A stretch of DNA of 64,000 nt from Bartonella bacilliformis Ver097 (GTDB lineage Bacteria > Pseudomonadota > Alphaproteobacteria > Rhizobiales > Rhizobiaceae). The DNA lies in the NCBI RefSeq assembly GCF_000709795.1, contig NZ_KL503803.1:124001-188000 (forward strand), given 5' to 3'. Shown in pieces: positions 30,105 to 40,184 of this stretch. The notes beneath the pieces were generated by a model. The model did no database searches. It worked only from the letters and a program-made list of their open reading frames with translations, and was not told the DNA's origin. A program made the translations under genes and the position numbers. Numbering within the stretch: the stretch's first letter is position 1; each line of letters opens with the position of its first letter.

Positions 30105-31151
30105 TTAGTTAGTAGCTGCCATTTCTTGGTACAGCGGCAGATTATTCAATAAAAGGCGCCAATCTTCACGTTCTTTTTGGCCTTCTTTTCGTAAGCCAAA
30201 AAATTGAATAACCATCTCACCATTTTTATCAAAAACTTCAAGTGAACTGACATAACCATCTTTAGTAGGTTTGCGAACATGCCATACTTTATCAATTTCT
30301 GAGGTAAGTAGATGCATTTGGAAACTTTGATCGAGAATGTTGAGCCAAGGCCCCATTTTTTTAATATTTTTCACTTTTCCAGTGAAAATTTGAATACATC
30401 CTTCATTGCTAACAAAACACATAATTGGTAACTCTTGTTGTGCTGCTTCGTTCAGCATGATTTCAATGGATTCTATATTTAATTCATTAGAAAATTCATC
30501 TCCAGCGTGTTTTACAGCATCATGTCTACCTATTTTAAATTCAGAAAGAATAGCATGAAGTTGATGAACGTCAGTCATTTTTTGCCAACGATTACGAAAT
30601 TTTTCAACATCTAGCTCTGTTATGTCATTCTGGATTGGCGTAGGAGCAGAAAGAACATCAAGGGTGGGGGATTGGTCTGTATGGAGCAATTTTTCAACAA
30701 GTAAACTCCATTCCTTTATATTTGTTGCATCTTTGCAATATATTTTGAAAATAGCGATACCGTATTGATCAAAAAATTGTAGGCTTTTCCTAGATTTTCC
30801 AGAAATAACCATTTCATATTCAAAACAAAATTTCCATTTTTTGGGGAAAATACGCAAGTCAATCTCACCAAGCGTTAGAAGAACATGTTCACCTTGAACA
30901 ATTTTTTCAAAGCACCCTGTTATTTCATGAACAGCATTGTCATTACGTGTTAACGCCATGATTATTCCAATTTTAGGAACATGTTCAAGAAAAGTAGTAA
31001 CATCAGCTCGTAATCTTTTTGCTTTTCCAATTGCGCAATAAGCAGCAACTAGCTCTGCTTCAGATATACCAATTGAAGTGGCAAAATCACGATTACGCAC
31101 CTCTTTTTTTTCTTCACGCAGGCGAATAATCATTTCAGCTGTATAAGACAT
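30105..31151 (-). CDS. hmuS: Haem-degrading/trafficking factor HmuS (HemS/HutS)
   Basis: This is a cytosolic haem-binding protein of the HemS/ChuX family, which either degrades haem or passes it on. The 348-residue protein is two tandem repeats of about 170 residues, each with a central beta sheet. Recognisable blocks are VMALTRNDNAVHEITG and, in the second half, CFVSNEGCIQIFTG and HLLTSEIDKVWHVRKPT. It lies upstream of hutB in the same direction. Haem detoxification matters to a bacterium that feeds on erythrocyte haem. Confidence 0.92.
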   Translation of the reverse strand: MSYTAEMIIRLREEKKEVRNRDFATSIGISEAELVAAYCAIGKAKRLRADVTTFLEHVPKIGIIMALTRNDNAVHEITGCFEKIVQGEHVLLTLGEIDLRIFPKKWKFCFEYEMVISGKSRKSLQFFDQYGIAIFKIYCKDATNIKEWSLLVEKLLHTDQSPTLDVLSAPTPIQNDITELDVEKFRNRWQKMTDVHQLHAILSEFKIGRHDAVKHAGDEFSNELNIESIEIMLNEAAQQELPIMCFVSNEGCIQIFTGKVKNIKKMGPWLNILDQSFQMHLLTSEIDKVWHVRKPTKDGYVSSLEVFDKNGEMVIQFFGLRKEGQKEREDWRLLLNNLPLYQEMAATN

Positions 31152-31196
31152 AGGCTTTCCTTAATATTATTATTAATATCAATTTTTAATTTAAAA

Positions 31197-31237
31197 GCGA
31201 TAAGCTGAACTATTTGAACAACAACTCAGCCTATCGC
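31197..31237 (-). terminator. Hairpin between hutA and hmuS
   Basis: GCGATAAGCTGA and TCAGCCTATCGC can form a 12-bp stem with one mismatch around a 17-nt loop. On the minus strand it is followed by TTTTAAATT. It lies 156 bp after the hutA stop and 46 bp before hmuS. It could end the hutA transcript or attenuate read-through into hmuS-hutB-hutC-hmuV. Confidence 0.45.
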
Positions 31238-31392
31238 CAATCAAGCCCTTTTACTGTCAATAACAGAACAACTGAAAATTAGTAAATTAGAATTATTTAA
31301 AGCTTTTATTTTAAATTCAAAGAAAATGAAAATTAAAATGCAATAATTTATCCTTATAATTTTTTATTTGACTGAAAGTTTAATAGAAGTGG

Positions 31393-33588
31393 CTAAAATT
31401 TTTGTACAAATGACACCTTAAAGCTTCGGCCAGGCTGGCTGAAATAATCTTTAGGAAGAGGGGATTCACCTCTAGGAGAAACAGAAGGAAGGTCACCTGC
31501 ATTCCAATATTTTGTATTGAAAATATTATAAACACCAGCTCTTATAATAAGATTATCTTTACCGAAAGGCTTCCACCAACTCAGTACATCAACAAGGCTA
31601 TAACCTGGAACTTCTCTATAGCTAGATTTTTTTGCTATCTTATCGTTTTTGGCCGCTAAAGTAAGTACAAAATCTAATCCCCAGAATTCTTTTGTATATC
31701 CTAGCCCAAAAATTGTTTTCAAAGCCGGAATGGAACTAAGATATTCTTTTTTATCAAGATCTTTTCCATGAGCATAAGAAAGAGAAAAATTGCTATGGAG
31801 ACCATTGTCAAGATTCCAATGCACTTTTGTTTCAACACCGAAGATACGTACATGCGCACGGTTTACATAATGTTCACGCAAAAGTCTAAATTCTCTTGAT
31901 GGTCCTTTATCGACAAGATCAATAAAGTTTTTATAATCGTTAATAAAGGCACCAAAAGAGCCCCCAAAATTCATATTTCCATATTTTACACCGAGATCAT
32001 ATCCATTACTGGTCTCAGGCTTTAGGTCAGGATTTCCAGCTCTATAATAAAAGGAAGGATTGATATAATTAAGATAAAGCTCTGAAACACTTGGTGCACG
32101 GAAAGCTTGCGCCCATTGAGCATAAAGTGCCACCTGATTATGAACATCCCATTCTAAACGCAATTTAGGAGAAAAATGTGAGCTACTGCTTTTTGAAGGT
32201 AATTTTTGAGAAATAGGTACTTTTCTATAAGAAGCAGTCTTTTGAGGATTATGTGTATACCAGTCATAGCGGATGCCAGGCGTAATGCGAACATGATAAC
32301 GATAAAAATCGATTTCATTTTCAAAAGCCAAACCAAAACCACGACTATTCGTATCAGGTGCATCTGACTGGTTTGTGTGCAAGAAAGCGCACCCACGCGC
32401 ATTCTCTGGCAGATGGCAATTATCTTTACCGGATGCATATTGATGAAATTTAGATTCAAAAATATTAATTGCAAGCTGCAATGTATTAGTTATCGTGCCG
32501 ATATCAACTTTTTTAATACTATTTGTGTTTAAACCATAAGCAGTATTGCGTATTTGATTATCTCTTAGATAGTTTCCTTTTGGCAATACAACTCTGTTCC
32601 CACTCAAGATATGATTATTAAATTGCTTTTGCCAATAAATTTGCCCATGAAAAGCATCGAGAAGAGTATCTTGACTACCTTCATAATCGTAAGAAAGAGA
32701 AAAACGCTCACGATTTTTTTCATTTTTCTCATGAACAGATCTAGGAAAATATATTGCAGGTGCATTCATTACATGAGTGTCTTTATTATAATGAAAACGT
32801 TCTGCTGTAAAACCTAATCTATGACTGTGATCGATGTATTGATGAACCTTAAAGAGAAGATTATTTTGATCAAAATCAGCAGGGTTTGCAAGTGTACGCT
32901 TTGTTCCGTAACTATCTATGCTGCCCATATTTTTGCGTTGATGACCTCCTACAAGAGATCCTTGGAAAAGCACAAAAGTTTGATTAGAACGTACTGCGTA
33001 GGCTTGATCTACCTGCCAACTGTTATCAACAGAATTATAACTACCTTTTGTAAGATTTCCCCATTTTTTTCCCTCTGTGAGGAGATCTTCAGGATTAAGA
33101 GTACGCAAAGCAATAATACCGCCAAGTGCACCAGAGCCATAAATACTGGAGTCTGATCCTTGAATAAGATCAAATGTAGAAAGCGTATTGAAATCAAATG
33201 TTGAATTACCGCCTTTAACACTGCGTGTTTCATCATTAAGCCATGGAAGAGGGACGCCGTCTATTGTTGTTAGAACACGATTAGCATCTAAACCACGAAC
33301 GATAAAACTATCATTACTTGAATTGTAACTTATAGATGGATTAAGATGGTTGACATCATAAACATCACTTACTTGTTTTTTCTCAATATCTTGGGCTGTT
33401 TGGCGGTCAGTTAAAATTGTTACTGTGCTTGAAGGATCTAAATCTTGTTTCCCTTCAATTACAATTGATTTAAGGTCAGTTACACTACTCTTATCACTAT
33501 TTTGTGCGAAAACGAATGAAGGTACCCAAATTGATAGCGCGCTTAAAGCGACACAACTTTTATAGATATTTGTCCACTTTATCTGCAT
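31393..33588 (-). CDS. hutA: TonB-dependent haem receptor HutA
   Basis: HutA imports haem across the outer membrane using TonB energy. The 731-residue protein has a signal peptide (about 1–29), an N-terminal region with a likely TonB box (DLKSIVIEG), a plug domain with FIVRGLDANRVLTTIDGVP, and a 22-strand barrel ending in Phe (VSFVQKF). The haem-receptor motifs FRAP and NPDL are present (about 495–520) but no His lies between them, although a His is usual in HemR-type receptors. It is transcribed divergently from tonB. Confidence 0.93.
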   Translation of the reverse strand: MQIKWTNIYKSCVALSALSIWVPSFVFAQNSDKSSVTDLKSIVIEGKQDLDPSSTVTILTDRQTAQDIEKKQVSDVYDVNHLNPSISYNSSNDSFIVRGLDANRVLTTIDGVPLPWLNDETRSVKGGNSTFDFNTLSTFDLIQGSDSSIYGSGALGGIIALRTLNPEDLLTEGKKWGNLTKGSYNSVDNSWQVDQAYAVRSNQTFVLFQGSLVGGHQRKNMGSIDSYGTKRTLANPADFDQNNLLFKVHQYIDHSHRLGFTAERFHYNKDTHVMNAPAIYFPRSVHEKNEKNRERFSLSYDYEGSQDTLLDAFHGQIYWQKQFNNHILSGNRVVLPKGNYLRDNQIRNTAYGLNTNSIKKVDIGTITNTLQLAINIFESKFHQYASGKDNCHLPENARGCAFLHTNQSDAPDTNSRGFGLAFENEIDFYRYHVRITPGIRYDWYTHNPQKTASYRKVPISQKLPSKSSSSHFSPKLRLEWDVHNQVALYAQWAQAFRAPSVSELYLNYINPSFYYRAGNPDLKPETSNGYDLGVKYGNMNFGGSFGAFINDYKNFIDLVDKGPSREFRLLREHYVNRAHVRIFGVETKVHWNLDNGLHSNFSLSYAHGKDLDKKEYLSSIPALKTIFGLGYTKEFWGLDFVLTLAAKNDKIAKKSSYREVPGYSLVDVLSWWKPFGKDNLIIRAGVYNIFNTKYWNAGDLPSVSPRGESPLPKDYFSQPGRSFKVSFVQKF

Positions 33589-33820
33589 AACACATCAATA
33601 GCGCTTATTAAAGTGCTTCCTCTAATTTAAGAAATTCCATACACATTAAAATATTTAACTTACTGATCATGAGCCTTAAACAGTAATGAGATCAATATAT
33701 AACACAATAGATATCATATTGAACGTGATAAAAATCGTCAAGAAAAAAGTTGTAATTTGAAAATAGCTTGTTTTAATAAAATTAAGCACAAAATTGAGTT
33801 CAAAATGGCGGTGGATAGAT
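33589..33820. promoter_or_regulatory. Divergent hutA–tonB control region
   Basis: The 232 bp between the two start codons must hold both promoters and probably iron or haem control sites. I see AT-rich imperfect palindromes (for example CTAATTTAAGAAATTC at about 33623–33638) but no clean match to an Irr (ICE) or RirA (IRO) box as I recall them. Confidence 0.5.
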
Positions 33821-34615
33821 ATGAATTATGCAATTACTGAGCGGTTATCAATTCTTTGGGTTGGTGCGTTTATCGTTGCTCTTTCCTTACATGTAGCATT
33901 AGGGGTGCAATTCTATTTTCAAAATGTTGGTGCACATAATTATATTGTTTCACCGACAATTATGCTGACCTTTGAACAAGAGATTATACATCCTAATCTT
34001 AGTATTGATACGGATTTGGAAGTGTTACAGGATGATCTTATAAAATTAGATCACGACATGTTAGAACCAGTGTTACATGAGATCCAAGCAGAAGAATTTC
34101 CTCCTTTAGAAAAGATGCTCTCTTTAGAAAAATTTCAATCTACAGAGGAGCTGCAATCTATCACAGAAAAAAATGATTTTATAGTGCCAAAACCTTTAAA
34201 AAAATCTTCTTCTTTGGAAAGAGAGCATGAGAATCTTATTCAAAAATCGTCATCAATCTTGAAGGCTAAAGTAAGGAAAAGTGATACAAAAGATTCGTTT
34301 ACTTCTAGTAAGCAGAGCAACGCAAAGGCACTCGATGATGCTTTATCAACAAAGTGGTTGGCAGAGGTACAAGCACAATTAGAAAAACAAAAAAAATATA
34401 TTATGAAGCATCGTATTCGTCGTGTAAAAGGAGTTGTACGGTTAGAATTTAAAGTGCATGAGCAGGGGAACATTTTTGCTAGCCGCATTGTACTTTCTTC
34501 TGGTGATCAAGAACTTGATCGATTAGCCATGGCAGCAGTTCAACGTGTTGTTGTTCCTTCTCCTCCGCTTTCAAAAATAAACGAGGCTATTAGAGTGTTT
34601 TTGATATTTAACTAA
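33821..34615 (+). CDS. tonB: TonB energy-transducing protein
   Basis: TonB links the proton motive force to outer-membrane receptors such as HutA. From the ATG at 33821 the protein has 264 residues: one membrane anchor (about 9–31), a Glu/Lys/Ser-rich periplasmic spacer rather than the usual Pro-rich one, and a C-terminal TonB domain (about 185–264) with VRLEFKVHEQGNI and ELDRLAMAAVQR. A TTG at 33794 in the same frame would add nine residues. The divergent neighbour hutA is its obvious client. ExbB/ExbD are not in the window. Confidence 0.92.
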   Translation: MNYAITERLSILWVGAFIVALSLHVALGVQFYFQNVGAHNYIVSPTIMLTFEQEIIHPNLSIDTDLEVLQDDLIKLDHDMLEPVLHEIQAEEFPPLEKMLSLEKFQSTEELQSITEKNDFIVPKPLKKSSSLEREHENLIQKSSSILKAKVRKSDTKDSFTSSKQSNAKALDDALSTKWLAEVQAQLEKQKKYIMKHRIRRVKGVVRLEFKVHEQGNIFASRIVLSSGDQELDRLAMAAVQRVVVPSPPLSKINEAIRVFLIFN

Positions 34616-34810
34616 TTTTTGTATATTGATTCAAATAGCGTTTTTTTACAAAGAAAATTTGGCTGATATTTTTTGATTATTTCATAACTAAATTGGTTCC
34701 TATATGGGAGATGGTAAAGTTACTTCTCACATTGTTTTTATAATTTTTGTGGTACTATGGTTTATGAATGAGAATATGAGAAAGCCTGTTTAAATAAAGA
34801 GCTAAGTTTA

Positions 34811-36922
34811 TTATTGTGGATGACCAAACATAAGATCAGTTTTAATATCTGTTATTCCAGTAAGTCGAGCTTTGTAAACTCCATAATTTTCTATGACACG
34901 CATCACATAATTACGTGTTTCTGCGTAAGGGATGCGCTCTATCCAATCAATAACTTTATCAAGAGGTTGTTCTCTAGGATCACCATAACGCTCTATCCAT
35001 TCATTTGCTCGGCGTGGACCCGCATTATAACTGATAAGAGTCAATATATAGGATCCGTTAAAACGTTCTAATTGCTCATTTAAAAAATGGGCGCTTAATG
35101 TTGCATTATAACTAGCATTACTGCTCAATTTTTGTGGTGACCATACAATTGAATGCTTTTTTGCAAGTTCTTTTGCTGTTTCGGGAAGCAATTGTAATAT
35201 GCCTTGGGCGCCTGCTATTGATAAAGCTGTTGGATTAAATTCACTTTCTTGGCGTGCAATAGCATAGATGAGAGCTTTTTGGGTTGCAGAAATATCAGCA
35301 GATGCAGGAATAGCACCAAGGGGGTGAGAAAGTGCACCAACATTTTTACCTTGAACAACAGCAGTTTTACCGATTTTGAGGCTGGTATGGTAGTCTCCCT
35401 TTTTTTCTGCCATAACAGCCAAAAGGGCTAATTCGCCAGGGCTGTCTATTTTTTGGCCAAGTTCTTTATAAAGTATTTTGGCAAGATGATCATAGCCGAC
35501 TTTTTCGAGTTGTTGAATCACTTGAACAATTTTTCGAGTATTAAAGTTTTTTCGATCAGTTGGTGTTGGTTTAGGAAAGGGTATTGTGAGTTTTGTTTGG
35601 TTCAGTCGTGAATTTGCTAATTGACCATAGTACGTTGTACTAAAATGAGCAGCACGGCGAAAATAATGTAGAGCATTTTGATGTTCACCTAAAACTTCCT
35701 CTGTTCGTCCCATCCAATAATAACCACGGGATGTTGAGACAGGACCTGAAGAAAGTTGAGGAATACGTCTAAAATGATTCATTGCCAATTGAGGATTATG
35801 AAGAAATCGTAATGCATACCATCCTGCATGAAATTCAGCATCGATTGCCCATATAGGAGTTACACCAATGTGGGTTGCAACGAGTTGATAGGCAATTTGA
35901 TATTGGTTTAAATCAAGCATTTCGCGGGAAATAGCGCGTCGCTCTATCCACCATGCATCAGGGTTGACAAGGCTTGCTTTATCTCGTGGTGCCTTCATCA
36001 TGAGTGTTGCTGCAGCGCTATATTGTCCAGTTCGTCGAAGATAGCGAATTTGTGCAAATTGTAAGAGAGGATCTTTTTTCCATGATGGGTCAACAGCTTT
36101 TAGTTTTTGTGCAGCTTGAGGATCATTTTTTTCAACTGCAGCAACGGCTTTAAAAAGAGATTGGGCTTTGGCTAATGTTGCAATACGCTCAGCTGAGCTA
36201 ATGCGTTGAACATAAAGCATGGCCCGCATACGTTTCAGATGATCAATAGGCTTTAAAGCAGCATGCGCTTTTTTAAGGATAAGTTCCTCTTCTTCTGCGT
36301 TAAGTTTCGTTTTGTGCCACCACGGCGCAATAATTTGTCGTGCATGGGTGATTTGTCCAGTTGTAATAAGTGCTTCAGTAAATGCAGCCATACCTTGTGC
36401 TGTAATAGGAAGACGATTAGAAAATTTCTGAATGATTTTTTGTGCTGAATTGGTTTCGTTGACAAAAGCGCGTTCAGCATTGCCCTGTATAAGAGCTATG
36501 CCTGGCCATTCTTTTAATTCATTAAGTGCATTGAATAGTTCAGAACTTGGTATATTTGTTTGGTTTGATGTGCCGATTGCCCACGTTAAAATATGGCGGT
36601 TAAGACTATTTTTTGCCATCATATTACGAAGAGTTATGGCTTGTGTGATATTGTTCTTTGAAAGAGAATCTAAACCAAATTTAAGTTGATCTATCGCAAT
36701 GATATCGTTGATATTTGGATGAGGAATTATTATGTGATGAGGTGGTGCAAGTGGATTCTTGGATTGTTGTATCATGACAGAGGAGTGGGGGCGAGCCAAA
36801 GGGATTGGTATTTTCTGGGGTGAAAAGATTATTTGTGCGAATGCATTTGAGGGTAAAATTATTGCTATCGACACCAGTGTAATAACAGTGCATGTAAAAG
36901 ATTTGATGGACAATGAACGCAT
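34811..36922 (-). CDS. slt: Soluble lytic murein transglycosylase (Slt)
   Basis: Slt cleaves the glycan strand of murein, forming 1,6-anhydromuramic ends. The ATG at 36922 (703 residues) has AAGG about nine bases upstream. A signal peptide (about 1–29, ending NAFA) is followed by a long alpha-superhelical region with TPR-like repeats, then the catalytic domain from about residue 525: Glu in ARQESEFNP, the GAQGILQLLPETA block, and the SYNAGPRRA motif. The 195-bp gap to tonB is convergent. Confidence 0.95.
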   Translation of the reverse strand: MRSLSIKSFTCTVITLVSIAIILPSNAFAQIIFSPQKIPIPLARPHSSVMIQQSKNPLAPPHHIIIPHPNINDIIAIDQLKFGLDSLSKNNITQAITLRNMMAKNSLNRHILTWAIGTSNQTNIPSSELFNALNELKEWPGIALIQGNAERAFVNETNSAQKIIQKFSNRLPITAQGMAAFTEALITTGQITHARQIIAPWWHKTKLNAEEEELILKKAHAALKPIDHLKRMRAMLYVQRISSAERIATLAKAQSLFKAVAAVEKNDPQAAQKLKAVDPSWKKDPLLQFAQIRYLRRTGQYSAAATLMMKAPRDKASLVNPDAWWIERRAISREMLDLNQYQIAYQLVATHIGVTPIWAIDAEFHAGWYALRFLHNPQLAMNHFRRIPQLSSGPVSTSRGYYWMGRTEEVLGEHQNALHYFRRAAHFSTTYYGQLANSRLNQTKLTIPFPKPTPTDRKNFNTRKIVQVIQQLEKVGYDHLAKILYKELGQKIDSPGELALLAVMAEKKGDYHTSLKIGKTAVVQGKNVGALSHPLGAIPASADISATQKALIYAIARQESEFNPTALSIAGAQGILQLLPETAKELAKKHSIVWSPQKLSSNASYNATLSAHFLNEQLERFNGSYILTLISYNAGPRRANEWIERYGDPREQPLDKVIDWIERIPYAETRNYVMRVIENYGVYKARLTGITDIKTDLMFGHPQ

Positions 36923-37154
36923 TAAGAACAAACCTTAATCTTGCTTTTTGAATACTTTACAAAGTAATTTCTAAAACAGAAGCATAAAGGACCTGTTAAC
37001 GTATGATATGATGTTTTAAATATATTCGGAATTGAAAAAAGCTACATGTTAGTAAAGTATGTGTGAAATTTATCTTGTTTCAACGGGGCAGCAAGATTAT
37101 GCTCTGCTGTTGGTAAATTAAAAAAGCGATTGTTAAATATTAAGGGAGTTTATC

Positions 37155-38039
37155 ATGCTCAAGGGAGCACTGACTGCACTTATTACACCCTTTAATGAAA
37201 ATGGTTCTGTAGATGAAGAAGCATTTTGCAATTTTATTGAATGGCAGGTTACACAGGGTATTGACGGTTTGGTTCCTGCTGGAACAACAGGAGAGTCGCC
37301 GACTTTAAGTCATGAAGAACATAAGAGAGTTATAGAATTATGTGTTGAGAAAGTCGCTAAACGTGTTCCTGTTGTTGCGGGAGCAGGATCAAATAGTACA
37401 GATGAAGCTGTAGAACTTGCGCAACATGCAAAAAAAGTGGGTGCAGATGCGGTTTTGGTTGTTACACCTTATTATAATAAACCTAATCAAAAAGGGATTT
37501 ATGCTCATTTTTCTACTATTGCGAAGGCTGTTTCTATTCCAATAGTAATTTATAATATTCCTGGGCGTTCTGTTGTCGATATGGCAGTGAAAACCATGAA
37601 AGATCTTTGTCAGAATTTCAAAAATATTATTGGTGTCAAGGATTCCACAGGAAATATTGAGCGAGTGAGTGAACAACGGGAAAAGTGTGGTAAAGATTTT
37701 GTACAACTCTCTGGGGATGATCAGACAGCATTAGGTTTTAATGCACATGGGGGTATAGGGTGTGTCTCTGTCGCGTCCAATGTGGCTCCAAAATTGTGTA
37801 CAGAACTTTATGCTGCTTGTCGCAGTGGTGATTATAAAACAGCGTTGGAATTAAATGACCGTTTGATACCTTTAAATCGTGGTATATTTATTGAACCAAA
37901 TCCTTCAGGTATTAAATATGCCGTTGCAAAATTGGGGTTTTGTCGTGATACTGTGCGTTTGCCGCTTGTTCCATTAAAGGATACAACAAAGGAAATTATT
38001 GATGCAGCGTTGCAACAGGCTGGTCTTATTAAAGAATAA
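37155..38039 (+). CDS. dapA: 4-Hydroxy-tetrahydrodipicolinate synthase DapA
   Basis: DapA condenses pyruvate with aspartate semialdehyde, the first committed step to diaminopimelate and lysine. The 294-residue TIM barrel has the [14 protein letters not shown] signature, the catalytic Tyr in [10 protein letters not shown] and the Schiff-base Lys in [10 protein letters not shown]. The ATG follows a good AAGGGAG ribosome-binding site. smpB follows 18 bp downstream, an arrangement common in rhizobia. Confidence 0.97.
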   Translation: MLKGALTALITPFNENGSVDEEAFCNFIEWQVTQGIDGLVPAGTTGESPTLSHEEHKRVIELCVEKVAKRVPVVAGAGSNSTDEAVELAQHAKKVGADAVLVVTPYYNKPNQKGIYAHFSTIAKAVSIPIVIYNIPGRSVVDMAVKTMKDLCQNFKNIIGVKDSTGNIERVSEQREKCGKDFVQLSGDDQTALGFNAHGGIGCVSVASNVAPKLCTELYAACRSGDYKTALELNDRLIPLNRGIFIEPNPSGIKYAVAKLGFCRDTVRLPLVPLKDTTKEIIDAALQQAGLIKE

Positions 38040-38057
38040 AATGATATTGCAGTAATT

Positions 38058-38534
38058 ATGAGCAAAAAAAAGAATGTGCTAATACGAAAAATTATTGCTG
38101 AGAATCGTAAAGCTCGTTTTAATTTTGAATTGCTCGAGCATCTTGAAGCTGGTATTGTATTAAATGGAACGGAAGTTAAATCTTTGCGTTCCAATCATGC
38201 TAATATTGCTGAAAGTTATGCTAGCTTTGAAAATGAAGAATTGTGGTTGGTTAATGCCCATATTCCTGAATACACGCAGGCTAATCGTTTCAATCATGAG
38301 CCGCGTCGTCTGCGTAAATTATTAGTTTCAAAGCGTGAAATAGCGCGTTTTTTTAATGCAGTTTCTCGTGAAGGAATGACGATTATTCCACTTAAACTTT
38401 ATTTTAATGAACGAGGATGCGTTAAATTAGAGATTTCTTTGGCACGTGGTAAAAAGATCCACGATAAACGCGAAACAGAAAAAAAACGCGATTGGGGACG
38501 TGAAAAGGCAAGACTTTTAAGACGATATGGATAA
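38058..38534 (+). CDS. smpB: tmRNA-binding protein SmpB
   Basis: SmpB brings tmRNA to stalled ribosomes for trans-translation. The 158-residue protein begins with a basic stretch and shows the family blocks [11 protein letters not shown]-like ([16 protein letters not shown]), the [19 protein letters not shown] segment, and the basic C-terminal tail [16 protein letters not shown] that enters the decoding centre. It lies directly after dapA. The tmRNA gene itself is not in the window. Confidence 0.97.
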   Translation: MSKKKNVLIRKIIAENRKARFNFELLEHLEAGIVLNGTEVKSLRSNHANIAESYASFENEELWLVNAHIPEYTQANRFNHEPRRLRKLLVSKREIARFFNAVSREGMTIIPLKLYFNERGCVKLEISLARGKKIHDKRETEKKRDWGREKARLLRRYG

Positions 38535-38566
38535 TGGGGCGAACTCTACATCCTTTTTAAGAAATC

Positions 38567-39253
38567 TCAACATTGATCTAAATATGTTTTTGCTTCTTGG
38601 AAGACGTGGTGGAACATAGCATCTGTCAAGCGACCAGTATTCGTATTGTATCGTGAACAATGGTAGCTTGAGAAGATGCGTAATTTACCGATATTGTTAA
38701 TTTTCCCATGACCAAAAGGATGTGCTGAGGCTTTTGCGTTGAGAGCACGTACGGTTGAAAGATGAGCAATGCTTCCAAGGGTAATAACGGCCTTAAGCTT
38801 AGGGAGATTTTTTAAGAGAGGCGCAAAAAAATATCGGCAAGTATTGATCTCAGTGCTAGAAGGTTTGTTCTGCGGCGGGACACAACGGACAGAGTTAACG
38901 ATTGCTGCATCAATGAGTTCAAGACTATCATCAGGTCTTTCTTCAAAAATACCTTGAGCAAAACCGAATTTTTTCAAAGTAGAATAAAGTAGTTGTCCAG
39001 CATAATCACCAGTAAAAGGGCGTCCAGTTCGATTGGCTCCACGCAATCCAGGAGCAAGACCTACAATGAGAAGGCGTGTTGTTGCAGGGCCGTTATGAGG
39101 GAAAAATGGACTTACAGGTGCGTTATGCCAAAGAGGCTCTTTTATACGCCAGTCGATGATAAAGTCATGTAAACGAGGGCATAAGTTACAGTTTTTCGGT
39201 GGTTCTGGACAAAATTGTGCTAATCTATCTTCATGGTTGCGAGGGTTAATCAC
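38567..39253 (-). CDS. Uracil-DNA glycosylase, family 5 (UdgB type)
   Basis: Family 5 enzymes remove uracil and some other deaminated bases and carry an iron-sulfur cluster. The 228-residue protein has the family active-site block GLAPGLRGANRTGRPFTGDYAG, which lacks the catalytic acid of other families, the CNLC pair near residue 22–25, further Cys in NSVRCVPP and INTCRYF, and the C-terminal SRYNTNTGRLT motif. It is convergent with smpB, the usual neighbour in Rhizobiales. This is the second UDG-superfamily gene in the window and belongs to a different family from the one at 13.5 kb. Confidence 0.9.
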   Translation of the reverse strand: MINPRNHEDRLAQFCPEPPKNCNLCPRLHDFIIDWRIKEPLWHNAPVSPFFPHNGPATTRLLIVGLAPGLRGANRTGRPFTGDYAGQLLYSTLKKFGFAQGIFEERPDDSLELIDAAIVNSVRCVPPQNKPSSTEINTCRYFFAPLLKNLPKLKAVITLGSIAHLSTVRALNAKASAHPFGHGKINNIGKLRIFSSYHCSRYNTNTGRLTDAMFHHVFQEAKTYLDQC

Positions 39254-39656
39254 TTTGATAAAAAACCTTTTTGAATTATTATATTATGAATAAATTTTAC
39301 CTTTGTATACAATGAATGCAATTAAATCTATTTTACAACATAATTTAACACAAATCTGTTTTTCAAACAGAGCGATATTATCCTTGCACTTTATGTGATA
39401 AAAAAGAATGTTAAATGAGAGGATATCGAAGGGGCTTAAAGCTTTTAAAAATTCTGTGGCTAATCTTAAGCGACATATAATTTATTGTTGTTTCCAAGGG
39501 AGGATGAAAACCTAAATTGTTGATATAAAATTTCCTCGCATAATAGGAATTTTTTAGAAAAAGCTATTAAGGCTTGTTTTTCTTGTTTTTTTATAGTTAT
39601 TATATATATTTGCGTATTATTCGTTAAGCTTTTGAATTTTTTAGAAAGAGGCGTAA
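39254..39656. other. Divergent gap between the UDG gene and rpoZ
   Basis: This ~400-bp stretch contains both promoters. A 35-codon frame from an ATG at about 39409 has no family signature. In some rhizobia another gene sits here, so it may be the footprint of a lost gene; I see no recognisable remnant. Confidence 0.4.
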
Positions 39657-40055
39657 ATGGCCCGCGTAACAGTAGAAGATTGCATTGATAAAGTTGATAA
39701 CCGTTTTGAATTGGTACTTTTGGCAGGGCATCGGGCACGTCAAATTTCGCAAGGTGCACAGATCACTATTAGTCGTGATAATGATAAGAATCCGGTTGTT
39801 GCTTTGCGTGAAATAGCAGAGGAAACTTTATCACCGGCTGATTTGAAAGAGGATCTCATTCATTCACTGCAGAAACATGTAGAAGTTGATGAACCAGAAG
39901 CAGTAACAGAGTTCATTCCCCATTCAATTGAGACTGAAAGTGTTTTAGATACTTCAGCAGCAGAAGAAAACTGCTCATTTGACTATATGTCAGAAGAAGA
40001 TCTTTTAGCGGGTATTGAAGGGTTGGTTGTACCAGAGAAAAGCGATGATTATTAA
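39657..40055 (+). CDS. rpoZ: RNA polymerase omega subunit
   Basis: Omega assists beta-prime folding and, in proteobacteria, forms part of a ppGpp-binding site. The 132-residue protein begins [23 protein letters not shown] and contains ARQIS and [12 protein letters not shown], the omega core (about residues 1–65). An acidic tail follows, as in other Alphaproteobacteria. The start has a GAGGCG ribosome-binding site. The ppGpp enzyme gene rsh lies 130 bp downstream, a conserved pairing. Confidence 0.97.
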   Translation: MARVTVEDCIDKVDNRFELVLLAGHRARQISQGAQITISRDNDKNPVVALREIAEETLSPADLKEDLIHSLQKHVEVDEPEAVTEFIPHSIETESVLDTSAAEENCSFDYMSEEDLLAGIEGLVVPEKSDDY

Positions 40056-40184
40056 TTAGTTCCCTTTATTAGGTAATTTTTGCATGCTATTATGCAGTTT
40101 CCTTTTTTATTTTTGTCATTGTATTATTATTGACTGGGCGTAATAATATTTGGGGTATTGTAAGATTGGGGGATGCTAATATTG

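Noticed and set aside
33589-33820. An Irr or RirA operator in the hutA–tonB region
   Set aside because: Only loose AT-rich palindromes were seen; none matched the consensus well enough to call.
39409-39516. A 35-codon plus-strand frame upstream of rpoZ
   Set aside because: Too short, no family match and no ribosome-binding site; kept only as a remark in the gap entry.
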